Origin: JALYXV01 sp963791545
GTDB taxonomy: Bacteria; Actinomycetota; Acidimicrobiia; Acidimicrobiales; Palsa-688
Assembly: GCA_963791545.1 (NCBI GenBank)
Contig: CAWBSR010000001.1
Span: 62,001-126,000, forward strand
DNA length: 64,000 bases
Direction of reading: 5' to 3'
A model generated the notes under the pieces. The model saw nothing but the letters and a program-made list of their open reading frames with translations. It made no database searches and was not told the origin of the DNA. The position numbers and the translations under genes are program-made. Shown here piece by piece: positions 33,525 to 42,490 of this stretch. Within the stretch, counting starts at the first letter, position 1, and each line of letters begins with the position of its first letter.

Positions 33525-34202
33525 TCACGGGTGCGACGTGGCGGTCGTGCCGGGCCTGGTCGTGGTCGTGGTCCGGGGCCGGGTGGTCGTGGTACGGGCC
33601 CGCGTGGTCGGGGTGCGCCGGGACACCGTCGTCGTCGTCAGGGCGACGGTGGTGGGCACCGCGACGGTCGGGAGCGGCGCCGTCGACGGTATGGTCAGCT
33701 GGGTGATTTCCACCCGCACCAGGGTGTCGGCCGCGTTCTCCCGCCCCGCGTCGGCGACCAGGCGGGCGATGCTGGGCTGGACGCCGTCGCCCGTGGCGGA
33801 GCGGAGGTCGGTCAGGTCACCGACCACCCGGCTCAGGGTGTCGGCCACATCGAGGATGTCGCGACGGACGAAACCGGCCACCCCGATGGCGCGCAACTGA
33901 CCCGCCGCCTTCTTCAATGTGGCGGCCGTCGGGGCGGTGGCGGCATCGATGGCGGTGGTCGGGCCGCCGCTGTAGGCGAGGACCTTTTTCAGCATGTCGG
34001 CGAGGGCCGCGTTGGCTGGGTCCACGGCGGCGGTGTATCGCCGGCTGACCTCGGCGATCGGCAGCGGGGCCGGGGCGCTGCTGCGGCTACTGCCGCAACC
34101 CGCCAGGACGGCGGCTGTGGCGGCGATGGCGGCGATGGCGGCCACCCCCAGGGGCAGGACGCCCCGCGCGCCACCTTTTGACCTCCGAGTCACCCCAGCC
34201 AC
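33525..34202 (-). CDS. Putative lipoprotein with Thr/Arg-rich C-terminus
   Basis: A 225-residue secreted protein. A signal peptide is followed by the lipobox VLAGC at about residue 36, so the mature protein would be lipid-anchored. The middle (50-175) is helical and Ala-rich (RYTAAVDPANAALADMLKKV, IARLVADAGRENAADTLVRVEI). The last ~45 residues repeat TTT/RTTTTRP units, likely a wall-spanning or glycosylated stalk. Function not recognised. Confidence 0.65.
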   Translation of the reverse strand: MAGVTRRSKGGARGVLPLGVAAIAAIAATAAVLAGCGSSRSSAPAPLPIAEVSRRYTAAVDPANAALADMLKKVLAYSGGPTTAIDAATAPTAATLKKAAGQLRAIGVAGFVRRDILDVADTLSRVVGDLTDLRSATGDGVQPSIARLVADAGRENAADTLVRVEITQLTIPSTAPLPTVAVPTTVALTTTTVSRRTPTTRARTTTTRPRTTTTTRPGTTATSHP

Positions 34203-34458
34203 AAGCGCTAGAGAGTAGACGGCCCCTCGATCTGGGGCACAGGTGCGATCCGACTACGGGGTGGGCCACCCGGCGCTCGCCGTCGAGAAGAATGAGGCCG
34301 AGGTCACCTAGGTACGGGCTCATCTGGGCCGGCGCGATCGCGGGGCCGGCGCGATCTGGGGCCGGTGAGAGGTAGACGAGGAGGCTGAGGGGACGTTACC
34401 GAACCCGTTACCGGTTGCCGGTTGGCGCTACCTTGGGCCGATCGAAGGGAGCAAGCTC

Positions 34459-35139
34459 ATGAGTGACGTACCGCCGTATGGTTCCATCCCCCCTCCGGGC
34501 CAGGGGGGTGGCAATTATCCGCCCCCTGGCGGCTATCCCCCACCCCCCCAACCCGGCGGTTACCCGCCACCGGGTGGTTACCCGCCACCGGGCGGCTATC
34601 AGACCCCCGGCGGTTATCAAACACCCGGGGGATATCAGACACCCGCCGGATATGGCCCCCCGCCGGATCCCGGAAGGCAATGGGGCGCCCTCGCCGAGTG
34701 GCCACAACGGGCGCTCGGCCTGCTGATCGATGCCGGCATCGGGCTCGGAGCATTCGTGGTCGTGTTGCTCTTGGGAGTCCTCCTCGGGCAAGTTTCCAGC
34801 GCCCTCGGCGTCATCGTGCTCGCGATCGGGTACCTGGCAGTTTTCGGCTGGCAGATCTGGATTGCCATCCAGGTGGGCCAGACCGGGGCATCACCGGGGA
34901 TGCGGATGATCGGATTGCGCTGCATCGGCAAGGACACCGGGCAGCCGATCGGGGCCGGCATGGGGTTTGTGCGATCACTCGCTCACGTCGTCGACGGGTT
35001 GATCTGTTACATCGGCTGGCTTTTTCCGCTCTGGGACGCACAAAAGCAGACCCTCGCCGACAAGATCATGGGCACCTTGGTCATCACCGTACCCAAGCAG
35101 CCATTCAGCATCGCGCCGCCTGCCGGCGCGGCCAGGTAG
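34459..35139 (+). CDS. RDD-family membrane protein with Pro/Gly/Tyr repeat N-terminus
   Basis: A 226-residue protein. The first ~70 residues are PPPGGYP and GGYQTP repeats, cytoplasmic low-complexity of the kind often found before membrane domains in actinobacteria. An RDD domain with three helices follows (QRALGLLIDAGIGLGAFVVVLLLG, VIVLAIGYLAVFGWQIWIAI, then TGASPGMRMIGLRC, VDGLICYIGWLFPLWDAQKQTLADKIMGTLVI). RDD proteins have been linked to ion transport, but most are uncharacterised. An AAGGGAGC ribosome site precedes the ATG. Confidence 0.8.
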   Translation: MSDVPPYGSIPPPGQGGGNYPPPGGYPPPPQPGGYPPPGGYPPPGGYQTPGGYQTPGGYQTPAGYGPPPDPGRQWGALAEWPQRALGLLIDAGIGLGAFVVVLLLGVLLGQVSSALGVIVLAIGYLAVFGWQIWIAIQVGQTGASPGMRMIGLRCIGKDTGQPIGAGMGFVRSLAHVVDGLICYIGWLFPLWDAQKQTLADKIMGTLVITVPKQPFSIAPPAGAAR

Positions 35140-35226
35140 CAGACCGCCGGTCGAACCGGGCGCTGGCGATATCTTCGGACGGGGTGGCAGGCGGCTGTGG
35201 CTACGTCCGGGGAGATCACCAGAAAC

Positions 35227-35321
35227 ATGCAGGTCAGCCGCCAGTTTTTGCCCGAGTAGCTCAGTCCGGTAGAGCAGGCGCCTTGTAAGCGTGCCGGGCT
35301 CAGCGTTGTGCTGACCTGCAT
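35227..35321. repeat. 12-bp inverted repeats flanking the tRNA-Thr fragment
   Basis: ATGCAGGTCAGC (35227-35238) and its exact complement GCTGACCTGCAT (35310-35321) bracket the partial tRNA gene. They might be integrase arm sites or a hairpin; no direct evidence. Confidence 0.6.
35250..35301 (+). pseudogene. 5'-half copy of tRNA-Thr, probable attL of the first island
   Basis: From GCCCGAG through the D arm, anticodon stem and TGT anticodon loop to GCGT (35250-35292) this matches the intact tRNA-Thr at 47494, with differences only in the D loop. The variable loop and T arm are missing; the following GCCGGGCTC could be a scrap of the acceptor 3' strand. Identity over 35271-35292 (22 bp, D-stem to anticodon stem) with 47516-47537 is the candidate attachment core. 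Confidence 0.75.
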
Positions 35322-36005
35322 AGATAGAGCTCAGGCGGGACCGTGAGTCGCTCAGTTATCTTCTCTCGACCTGGCCGCAGCTGACGCGGCCCCTGCCGCT
35401 GCCCGACCCGAACGTACGAAGCCCCCCCTGACCAGGCGAGCTGGCGCCTACATGGAAGGCTCCCGCTCAAAACGACGAAGGCCCCAGCAGCCCGTGATGC
35501 CGTAACACATAGCCAGCCACCGCGACGCCCTTGCTCGTGACGTCGACGGCGCGGTCACGCAACCGCACAGGGCCGGCTCCGCCGGCCCGACACCGACGGG
35601 ACCCACCACCAGACCGCGTCAAACCGCAGCCTTCGGCCGCCACCCACCCTCACCCCGGGCAAAGTCACCGCGGGGCCCATTGGTTGCGGCCGAAGGCTGC
35701 GCTAGGGGTGGCGTGCATTCGGGGCCGACGAGGGGTGCCACTCGAAGTGTTCGACACCATGGACCGACATCGAGACGCGAGGCCACGCACGCCGGCGATG
35801 AGGGCGGGTGGTGCCGGCCCAGCCGACAGGGTTACCAGCGTGGCTTTGGCGGTGCGGCGAATATGGTTCCATGGTTGTCCGAGGAGCCGGACTTCGTCCT
35901 CAAGGCGCGAATGGCGGCGGGCGGTGCGCCCCGCGGCATCGGCCACGGAGCCGCCAGCGGGTCTTGTGGCGAAACCCGGCGGTGGCTGCGGACGACAGCA
36001 GACCT
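35322..36005. other. Non-coding stretch with a 16-bp inverted repeat
   Basis: No convincing gene on either strand. CGCAGCCTTCGGCCGC at 35625-35640 is perfectly repeated in inverse orientation at 35686-35701 with a 45-base spacer. It could be a long-spacer hairpin, an operator or the remains of a mobile element. Confidence 0.5.
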
Positions 36006-37700
36006 CTAAGTTCGAGCAGAGCCAGGGCCGCAAAAACGTGGCGTCGAGCAGTCTGGGCGGGCTCGACCAGTGCCGGCGGTGGCGCTGGGCGAAGCAAGTC
36101 CTCGGGGCGGCCTTGGGCTGTGGCCTGGGCGGCTTGGGGGGATAGGCCGTTCCCGCGGTGATTTATGGTGGACGGGCATCGGGTGGGCGCAGGTACTCGG
36201 CTGAGGGTGGGGAAATGGCTGGCCAGCCTTCGGGACCGGGTTGAGGGCGGACCATGCTGGTGTCGCGGCCCGCGCCGCCCCGCCCATTCCAACGGGAACG
36301 GCGGCGATGACGGGCCGCCACGGGACGGCCAGGCTGAGGGGGATGGGGGCTGGAGCGAACTCGGCGTTGCGCCGGGTTTTGGACCAGCCGTGTTGACCGC
36401 GGGCTAGGCGGATGACCGCCCGCCACGAGGTGATGTAGAAGCCGTACACGTAGACCAGATAGGCGAAACCCCAGCCGAGGGCGGTCAAGCGGCCGGCTTG
36501 GGGGGCGCAACGGCGCCGGTACAGCGGCCCCCACAACCAGAACGGGGTTGTGCCCAACAGCGCATAGATGGCCACCAGGACCCACCCGCCCTGCGCCAGG
36601 AAATCGCCGACGGAGTTGCCCACCCGGGCCTGGTTGACGGCCACCGCCAACAACGGGAGGGGGAACACGATGGTGCCGAGCAGCGACAGCCACGGCTGAA
36701 TCAGGTAGTAGCTTGTCTCCAACGCGCCGATAGTCGTCAGGTTGGGGCTGTTCCAGGCCCGGGGCAGGTAGCGCAGGCACTGCATGACACCCTGACCCCA
36801 GCGTGTCCGCTGCCTCAGGTAGCGACCCAGGTTGGCCAAACCCTCCTGGTCGACCCATGCGTCGCTGAAGAAGGCGGTGGCGAAGCCGGCCAGTAGGAGG
36901 TGCAGACCCAGTTCGTAGTCCTCGAGCAGCGATCCCCGCCAGGCACGGCCGTCACCGTCGTCGAGGGCGGCGAGCGCTGAGAAGCGGGTGAACTGCCCGT
37001 TGCCTCCCATCCCGACGGTTTGGGTTCGGGCCCGGGAAGCCTGGATGGCGCCGATAACGCTGCGAAATTCGATGTCCTGCATGCGCAGCAAGGTCCGGCC
37101 GAACAGATTGGCGATCCTGCCCGACTGCGGCAACGGCCGCCGGTCGCTCACGTCGGCGATGCGCACCTCAACCTGCACGGCTCCCACCGTGTCAGCGCCG
37201 AAGCCCGAAGGGCCGGCGCACACGGCCAGACAGTTCGCGCTGGGCCGGCCATCGGCGTCGACCACACCGACGATGACCCGGGAAAGGTCCTCCTCGTCGC
37301 AGAGATGGGCGCGCAGCTGGCGGTAGGCGGCGTTCAAGGCGTCGCCTTTGCCGCTGCGAGCCTCCGGGGCGCGGCGTTGCACCAGATGCACCTCGGCGAT
37401 GGCCGCGCTCCAGATGGATGCGAGCGTCGCCGTGTCGTCTTTGCTGTCATCGTCGATAACCCAGATCTCGGCGGTCGGGAAGGTGCGACACAGGTATTCA
37501 ATGGTGTCGGAAATCACTACCGCCTCGTCGCGGCAAGGGACGAAGAAATGCCAGGTGAAACGGGAGGGATCGCCCGGCACCGACGGTTTGCGGCGCAGAT
37601 AGCTGCGTAGGATAAGCGTCCAGTACGTGAGGAAGGCAGCACTGAACAGCAAGCTGAGCGCCTGGGCGGCCGCAATACCGGAACCATCGAAGCTGCCCAC
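36006..37700 (-). CDS. Membrane processive glycosyltransferase family 2 (cellulose-synthase-like)
   Basis: A 564-residue membrane GT2. An N-terminal helix (LSLLFSAAFLTYWTLI) is followed by a GT-A domain with VIDDDSKDDT, VVDADGRPS (DxD), LLEDYELGLHLLLAGF (catalytic ED) and RQRTRWGQG (the QxxRW motif of processive enzymes). At least four C-terminal helices lie from about 335 to 450 (LSLLGTIVFPLPLLAVAV, WVLVAIYALLG, GFAYLVYVYGFYI). The last ~110 residues are Pro/Arg/Ala-rich and may be a non-functional extension. It is the last gene of the exosortase operon, 7 bp after the exosortase, and probably makes the glycan or glycosylates the sorted surface protein. Confidence 0.8.
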   Translation of the reverse strand: MGSFDGSGIAAAQALSLLFSAAFLTYWTLILRSYLRRKPSVPGDPSRFTWHFFVPCRDEAVVISDTIEYLCRTFPTAEIWVIDDDSKDDTATLASIWSAAIAEVHLVQRRAPEARSGKGDALNAAYRQLRAHLCDEEDLSRVIVGVVDADGRPSANCLAVCAGPSGFGADTVGAVQVEVRIADVSDRRPLPQSGRIANLFGRTLLRMQDIEFRSVIGAIQASRARTQTVGMGGNGQFTRFSALAALDDGDGRAWRGSLLEDYELGLHLLLAGFATAFFSDAWVDQEGLANLGRYLRQRTRWGQGVMQCLRYLPRAWNSPNLTTIGALETSYYLIQPWLSLLGTIVFPLPLLAVAVNQARVGNSVGDFLAQGGWVLVAIYALLGTTPFWLWGPLYRRRCAPQAGRLTALGWGFAYLVYVYGFYITSWRAVIRLARGQHGWSKTRRNAEFAPAPIPLSLAVPWRPVIAAVPVGMGGAARAATPAWSALNPVPKAGQPFPHPQPSTCAHPMPVHHKSPRERPIPPSRPGHSPRPPRGLASPSATAGTGRARPDCSTPRFCGPGSART

Positions 37701-37707
37701 CTGGCGT

Positions 37708-38289
37708 CTACGCGTTGACGGGAGCCGGCCGGCTCGCCAGGCGGGCCAAGATCTTCAGAAAGATCACGATGCCGAGGGAGGCGCCGGCTATCGAGATCAG
37801 CGAACCGTAAACCCCGTGGGTGGCATTGAACGTCGACAAACCCCCAACGTGGAGGGCGTCGGCGATCACCAAGACCCGCACAACATTGACCACCGTCAAC
37901 AGCGTGGCAGTCACCGCGGTGGCGGCCAGCAGCGCCGTGATCCGCAGCCGCCGGCCGAGCACCAAGATTGCCGCCAAGGCGAAGAGCGGGGCCAGCAACA
38001 GGGCCACGGTGCATTCGGGGGTGATACCCAAACCGATCCAGTTCGGCGCGGCCCCGGAACCCGGCAACGTCAGGTAGATGACCGGCTGGACCGTCGAGCG
38101 GACGACCGCCAACCCCAAGAGGTGGGCGGCCGCCCATGACACCGCCGACGTCTCAACCCGGCGAACACCGGACTGGGTGACCAAAAGTCCGACCGCCCCG
38201 GCCAACAAAAACAGCGCCACAAAAAGCCGCGCCGGGTCTCGGGGTCGCGGCGGGTCTGCCGGCCGGGCGGCCCTACCGGCCGGGGCCAC
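37708..38289 (-). CDS. Exosortase/archaeosortase-family transpeptidase
   Basis: A 193-residue multi-helix membrane protein with the three catalytic residues of the family in order: C93 in GITPECTVALLL, R138 in NVVRVLVIA and H158 in NATHGVYGSLI. Exosortases cleave a C-terminal sorting signal on the outer face of the membrane and transfer the protein to another anchor. A candidate substrate and a GT2 lie in the same operon. The GTG start overlaps the preceding small gene by 17 bp. The active-site set is clear; assignment to a particular Xrt subgroup is not possible here. Confidence 0.8.
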   Translation of the reverse strand: MAPAGRAARPADPPRPRDPARLFVALFLLAGAVGLLVTQSGVRRVETSAVSWAAAHLLGLAVVRSTVQPVIYLTLPGSGAAPNWIGLGITPECTVALLLAPLFALAAILVLGRRLRITALLAATAVTATLLTVVNVVRVLVIADALHVGGLSTFNATHGVYGSLISIAGASLGIVIFLKILARLASRPAPVNA

Positions 38290-38461
38290 GGTCGCGGGGA
38301 CGTAGCCGGCGCATTCTTCCCATCCTGACCATCACCAACCCGACCACGGTCAGCACCACCGCGAACTCGGCCCACAACAAGGAGTAGAACCCGGTGAACG
38401 CCAGAACACCATTAACTCCCGCGGCGGCGCCCAACACCCCCGCCGGCTTCGCGTAGTTCAC
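38273..38461 (-). CDS. Small membrane protein with LAFTG-helix-basic tail
   Basis: A 62-residue protein from GTG 38461 (TTG 38491 is an alternative). After a short Ala/Gly region it has VLAFTG, a hydrophobic helix (FYSLLWAEFAVVLTVVGLVMV) and a basic tail (RMGRMRRLRPRDRG). This layout is that of an actinobacterial cell-surface sorting signal with almost no mature protein. It may be an accessory subunit of the exosortase, or a minimal substrate. It overlaps the exosortase start. Confidence 0.6.
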   Translation of the reverse strand: MNYAKPAGVLGAAAGVNGVLAFTGFYSLLWAEFAVVLTVVGLVMVRMGRMRRLRPRDRGPGR

Positions 38462-38474
38462 ACCGGTGCCGAGC

Positions 38475-39257
38475 TCAGCCGGCCGCAGCAAGTCGCCGGT
38501 GGCGGCGAACCACGAACAGGCCGCCCACCATCAGCGCCGCGGTCCCGGCGATGGCACCCAACACCGGCGACACCAACGGGGCACCCACTACCGGCGCCAC
38601 CTGGGTCAAGCCGACACCAAAACCCCCCCCGGGAGAACCGGTGACACTGCTGGTGGCGGTGGCGGTGGCGATCTGAGCGGTCGTGCCCGCCGGTTGTCCG
38701 CCAACCGTTTTGGTGGGCGACTTGAGGACGTCGAACGTGAAATCGATCGTGCAGGCGGTGTTAGGGCCGCCCGGCGGGGCGAGCACAATGGGATTCGAGG
38801 GGGTGAACTGAACCTGCCCCGTCGTGCTGCCGGGAACCGCCGTGACAGTGAACGTCAGTCCGGCGCACGCTGTGCCAGCCCTCCCCTGGGCGGTCGCGCT
38901 CAGCTGGAACACCCCAGGATCCTCCGACCCAGCCGGGCAATCCGTTCCGAGCGTTCCGCCTGGAACAGTAGTTCCACACGAGGGCACCAAACGGATGTTG
39001 TTCACGGTCACGCTTCCGGTATTGTCAGGGGGTGTCGAGGCGTTGGTGACCGTGAGCGACCCGGCGACGCCGGTTTGCCCCACCGACACCGGCGACGTGA
39101 AGCTGGGTGAAACGCCGAGAGTAACTCCAGCGAAAGCCGCCGGGGCGACCAGAACCAGCGAACCGGCCGACACGACAAGGGCAACCACGCCCTGCGCGGC
39201 CCGCCATCCCGGTCGCTTCCAGACCGGACCGTCGTGTCGTCTCCCTCGATGTCCCAC
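38475..39257 (-). CDS. Secreted surface protein with C-terminal sorting signal, candidate exosortase substrate
   Basis: A 260-residue protein with a signal peptide (helix GVVALVVSAGSLVLVAPAAFA, cleavage after AFA) and a beta-sandwich-like body rich in Thr, Gly and Val with paired cysteines (SCGTT/TDCPAG, TACAGL/TACTIDF). The C-terminus is a short Gly/Pro/Val linker, a hydrophobic helix (VLGAIAGTAALMVGGLFVV) and RRHRRLAAAG. This tripartite ending (motif, helix, Arg cluster) is the type handled by exosortases or sortases. First gene of the leftward operon, starting at GTG 39257. The repeated Ala/Thr region before the helix may be glycosylated. Confidence 0.75.
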   Translation of the reverse strand: MGHRGRRHDGPVWKRPGWRAAQGVVALVVSAGSLVLVAPAAFAGVTLGVSPSFTSPVSVGQTGVAGSLTVTNASTPPDNTGSVTVNNIRLVPSCGTTVPGGTLGTDCPAGSEDPGVFQLSATAQGRAGTACAGLTFTVTAVPGSTTGQVQFTPSNPIVLAPPGGPNTACTIDFTFDVLKSPTKTVGGQPAGTTAQIATATATSSVTGSPGGGFGVGLTQVAPVVGAPLVSPVLGAIAGTAALMVGGLFVVRRHRRLAAAG

Positions 39258-39354
39258 GAGCCAACGCCCCCCTAACCTAAGTCGGGAGCATCAGTATAGC
39301 CGATCTTGCAGGGAAAAATTGCCCTAAGGTCGCCATAATATCCGAAAGTACCCC

Positions 39355-40808
39355 GTACTCGTTTAGCGGGGTCCACCACTTGAAAGTGGGGATCGTGTAA
39401 ACAGGGGAATTCCGACTGACGACACCCCTTCGGGCCCTGAGCGGGCGGCGTCGGTCGAGGAAGTGGTAGCGGAGAACCTTCAGTTGCGACGCATTGTCCT
39501 GGTGCAGGCGGAACGTATCGAACAGTTGGAGAAGCTGATCGAGGAGGTCCGCCGGGGCGGGAAACGCCAGGCAGCCCCGTTCTCGAAGGGCAACCCAAAA
39601 GCGACTCCGAAGAAATCGGGACGTAAATCCGGAGAGGAACACGGAACCCATTCGCAGCGGCGGTCACCGCTGCGGCCCGCCGACCGGGTGATCCCGGTCG
39701 CTTTGGCGGACCTGTGCCCCCATTGCGGCGATGTCGAACTGGTGAAAGTGAAGACGATGGCCCAGTGGGTCGAGGACCTGCCCGACATCGCCACGATCCT
39801 CACCCGCTTTGACATAGCGGTCGGCTGCTGCGCGGGCTGCGGACGCCGAGTTCAAGGCCGCGACGTCGAGCAGAGCTCCGACGCCGTCGGTGCCGCCGCC
39901 TCCCAGGTACGCCCAGTTCCACCTGGCTGTCACCCCCGGAGGGTTATCCCAGGCGATGGACCGCATGGCCACCAAGTCCTTCTCCACTTACGAGGCGTTG
40001 AAGGCCGAGTTGGCCGCCCAGGCGGTCGTCTCGCACGACGAGACCGGCTGGCGTGTCGGGGGTCGCTCGGCGTGGCTGTGGGCGTTCGCGGCCACGACGT
40101 TGACCGTCTACGCGATCTGCGACGGCCGCGGCTTCGAGGAGGCAACCACGGTGCTGCCCGCCGATTTCGCGGGCACCCTGTGCCGCGACGGGTGGGCGCC
40201 GTATAGGAAGTTCACCACCGCGGCCCACCAAACATGCTGTGCGCATTTACTTCGACGGGCCCGGGAAATGCGCGAGTCGAACCCGGTCGAGCACCGCGAT
40301 ATCCCCGAGACGCTGTCCGCTATTTTGCATGACGCCTTGGCCGTGCGGGCGTTGCGCGACGCGGGAGCGCTCGACGCTGACAGCGGCGAAACCGCGATCG
40401 CCGCCCTTGAGGGCCGCGTCGAGGTTCTCTTGGAAAGCGAGGCGGGCTGCGACGCCAACCGCCGACTCCTCAAACACCTCCGCAACGAGCGGTCGGCGCT
40501 ATTCACGTTCCTTCGCACAGCTGGCGTCGAGGCGACAAACTGGCGGGCCGAGAACGCCATCCGCCCGGCCGTGGACAACCGGAAAGTGTGCGGCGGCAAC
40601 CGAGGCTGGTACAGCGCCGAGACCCAGCAGATCCTGATGACGCTCTTCCGCACCGCCTACCAGCAAGGCGTCGACGCCGTCGGGGTCATGATCGACCTGC
40701 TCCGCTCACCAGAACGAACAATCGCACCACTCGCAATGCCCCTCACCGGCGACCCAGACCCCTAAAACCACCGGGCCTACGCGACCGATTTAGGCGCTAA
40801 ACGAGTAC
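39355..40808 (+). mobile_element. IS66-family insertion sequence, defective
   Basis: A 1454-bp element with 14-bp terminal inverted repeats (GTACTCGTTTAGCG at 39355-39368, complement at 40795-40808). It is flanked by perfect 8-bp target duplications AGTACCCC at 39347-39354 and 40809-40816, the length usual for IS66. It carries only a tnpC-like transposase, which is broken. Confidence 0.93.
39463..40765 (+). pseudogene. tnpC: IS66 transposase (tnpC) with internal deletion and frameshift
   Basis: Frame 1 encodes the N-terminal coiled-coil (LQLRRIVLVQAERIEQLEKLIEEVRRG), basic region and zinc-binding domain (CPHCGD ... CCAGCGRRV) up to QSSDAVGAAASQV near 39908. The rest continues in another frame from FHLAVTPGGLSQAM and contains the DDE residues (VVSHDETGW, CRDGWAPYRK, RAENAIRP). 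Comparison with normal IS66 proteins suggests roughly 25-30 codons lost at the joint plus the frame change. The protein is therefore unlikely to be made intact. Confidence 0.9.
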
Positions 40809-42196
40809 AGTACCCCAAGGCTTCCTCGACGGTCAGCAGGTGTCATGGCGTCTGGGTTCAAACCCAGGGCGGGGGCGAGGAGTTCTCGCAGGTCGCGGCT
40901 GATGAAGCCGTCGGGGTGGGGACAGAACACGACCAGGGCGACGAGCAGTGCCTGGGTGACGGGATTATCGAAACGCAGGGCAGGCACGCGTTGGCCGTCG
41001 ACGGTGACGGGTTGGCACACCTTGTAGTAGGCGTCGGCTCCGGTAAGGGTGTCGCAGCTGGCTCGTTGGACGTCGAGGAGACGCCGGTTGGCTTTGAAGC
41101 CGATCCTGGCCAGTGCTGGCAGGTTGTGCAGTCTGCGGCCGATACCGAAATCGGTGCTGTTATTGATGGTCGTTTCCGTGCGGACGGCATGTTGAAGCTT
41201 GAAATATTGCTTGATTCGGGTGTTCTTGTAGTCGACGTGGATCGACGGGGTGACACCGTCGGTGATGACCCGGGTGCGGAACCGGCTGGGGGTGGGATGT
41301 TTGCCGCGGGTGCGCACGGTCCGGTCGAAGATGAGCGACACCTGGTCGGGGCGGCCCGCGTCGAGGTTGTCGCGTATCACCTGCTCGAAGAACACCCGGC
41401 CCGCCACGGGCCGGTCCAGGACCTGGGTCAAGGAGAACTCGGCTTGGAGGACACTGATGTCGTAGTCGTAGCCCGCCGCTCGGTCGTCCGCGGTCAACGG
41501 CGGGGGGAGACGGGCCAGCCACTTGCGGACGAACGCCTCGACGTGGGCCGGACCGAAGCTGGAACAGATGGCCTGTAGGGCAGCCGGGTCGTCGCACGAG
41601 AAGAAGCCGTTATCGAGGGTCTCGAAGGCGATGCCGGCCTGGGCCGCTTGGCGCTGCGCCCAATGATGGCCGTTGAAACAGCATTTGGCGGTGTACGGGA
41701 AATAGGTGCCGAACTTGATGAAGAACGGCCCGAAGTCGTCGTCGAACCCATAAAAGTAGAACTGGTTGACCACCGCCGAGGCCTTCACGATGAACGGGTA
41801 GCGGGCCCCGGTGCTCGGGTTCACCCGGCGTTCGGTGCGGAACACCGAGCACTTCTCCTGGGCCCGGCCCACGAACAGGATCTCCTCGGCGCCATCGTGG
41901 CCGGCCAAGTAGCGCCGCGCCACGTCGTCCTTGCGTTCTCCTTTCACGAAATGGACCAGGTCGACGCCGTGGTCTTTGACGTAGCGGTGGATGGCGGCCA
42001 CGAAGGACTTGGAGATCGGGTCCATCAACGCCCCCGACGCGAACTGCATGCCCCGATGGCCCTTGAAGAATCCGACCACCCCGGCGGGATACACCAGCTT
42101 GGGCATATACAAGTTCAAGTACGCCCGGTCGATGCACTCGACCTCGAGGGTCACATGCTCGTCCAGGACATCTCCGACGCTTCGGGGTAGGTTCAC
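40790..42196 (-). pseudogene. Uncharacterised large protein interrupted near its 3' end by IS66
   Basis: About 460 native residues of a soluble protein I cannot name. It begins MNLPRSVGDVLDEHVTLEVECIDRAYLNLYMPKL and has HYVKDHGVDLVHFVKGERKDDVA-like and FIKFGTYFPYTAKCCFNGHHW segments. From family memory it resembles a widespread, often multicopy hypothetical group seen near mobile DNA. The IS inserted about 20 codons before the stop: after SLGVL the frame now reads YSFSA-stop from the IS end. The original tail continues beyond the IS as SDIMATLGQFF, ending in a TAG at 39277-39279. Loss of so few residues may or may not inactivate it. Confidence 0.75.
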
Positions 42197-42490
42197 AGCT
42201 GGGCTCCGGTCGTCCGGGAGGCTCCCTCACCGAGGGGCCACCTTCCGCTTCGAGCGGCACATGCCGGTGGGCTCAGGCCCGCTATGTCCCGTTCGACCGG
42301 AGCCTACGACCACCCAGGCGCAACGGACAGGGCTCCTACCCCGGGGTCTTCGCCCCAGCCCCCCGCAACCCGTTACAGAGGTGAACGACATCACCACACC
42401 GACTCGTCGGGCTGGGGCGAAGCCCCGTTAGCCCTAGTCGTCGCCGACCCTAACCGCGTACTGAACTGGTCCCCGACGGTTGAGGGCGAA

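Noticed and set aside
35531..36145. Open reading frames on both strands in the region after the tRNA fragment
   Set aside because: Composition is Arg/Pro/Ala-rich in all frames, as expected for shadow frames in GC-rich DNA; no domain or ribosome site.
40851..40868. T-arm-like CTGGGTTCAAACCCAG sequence suggesting another tRNA
   Set aside because: It lies inside the coding frame of the interrupted protein and no acceptor, D or anticodon arm surrounds it.
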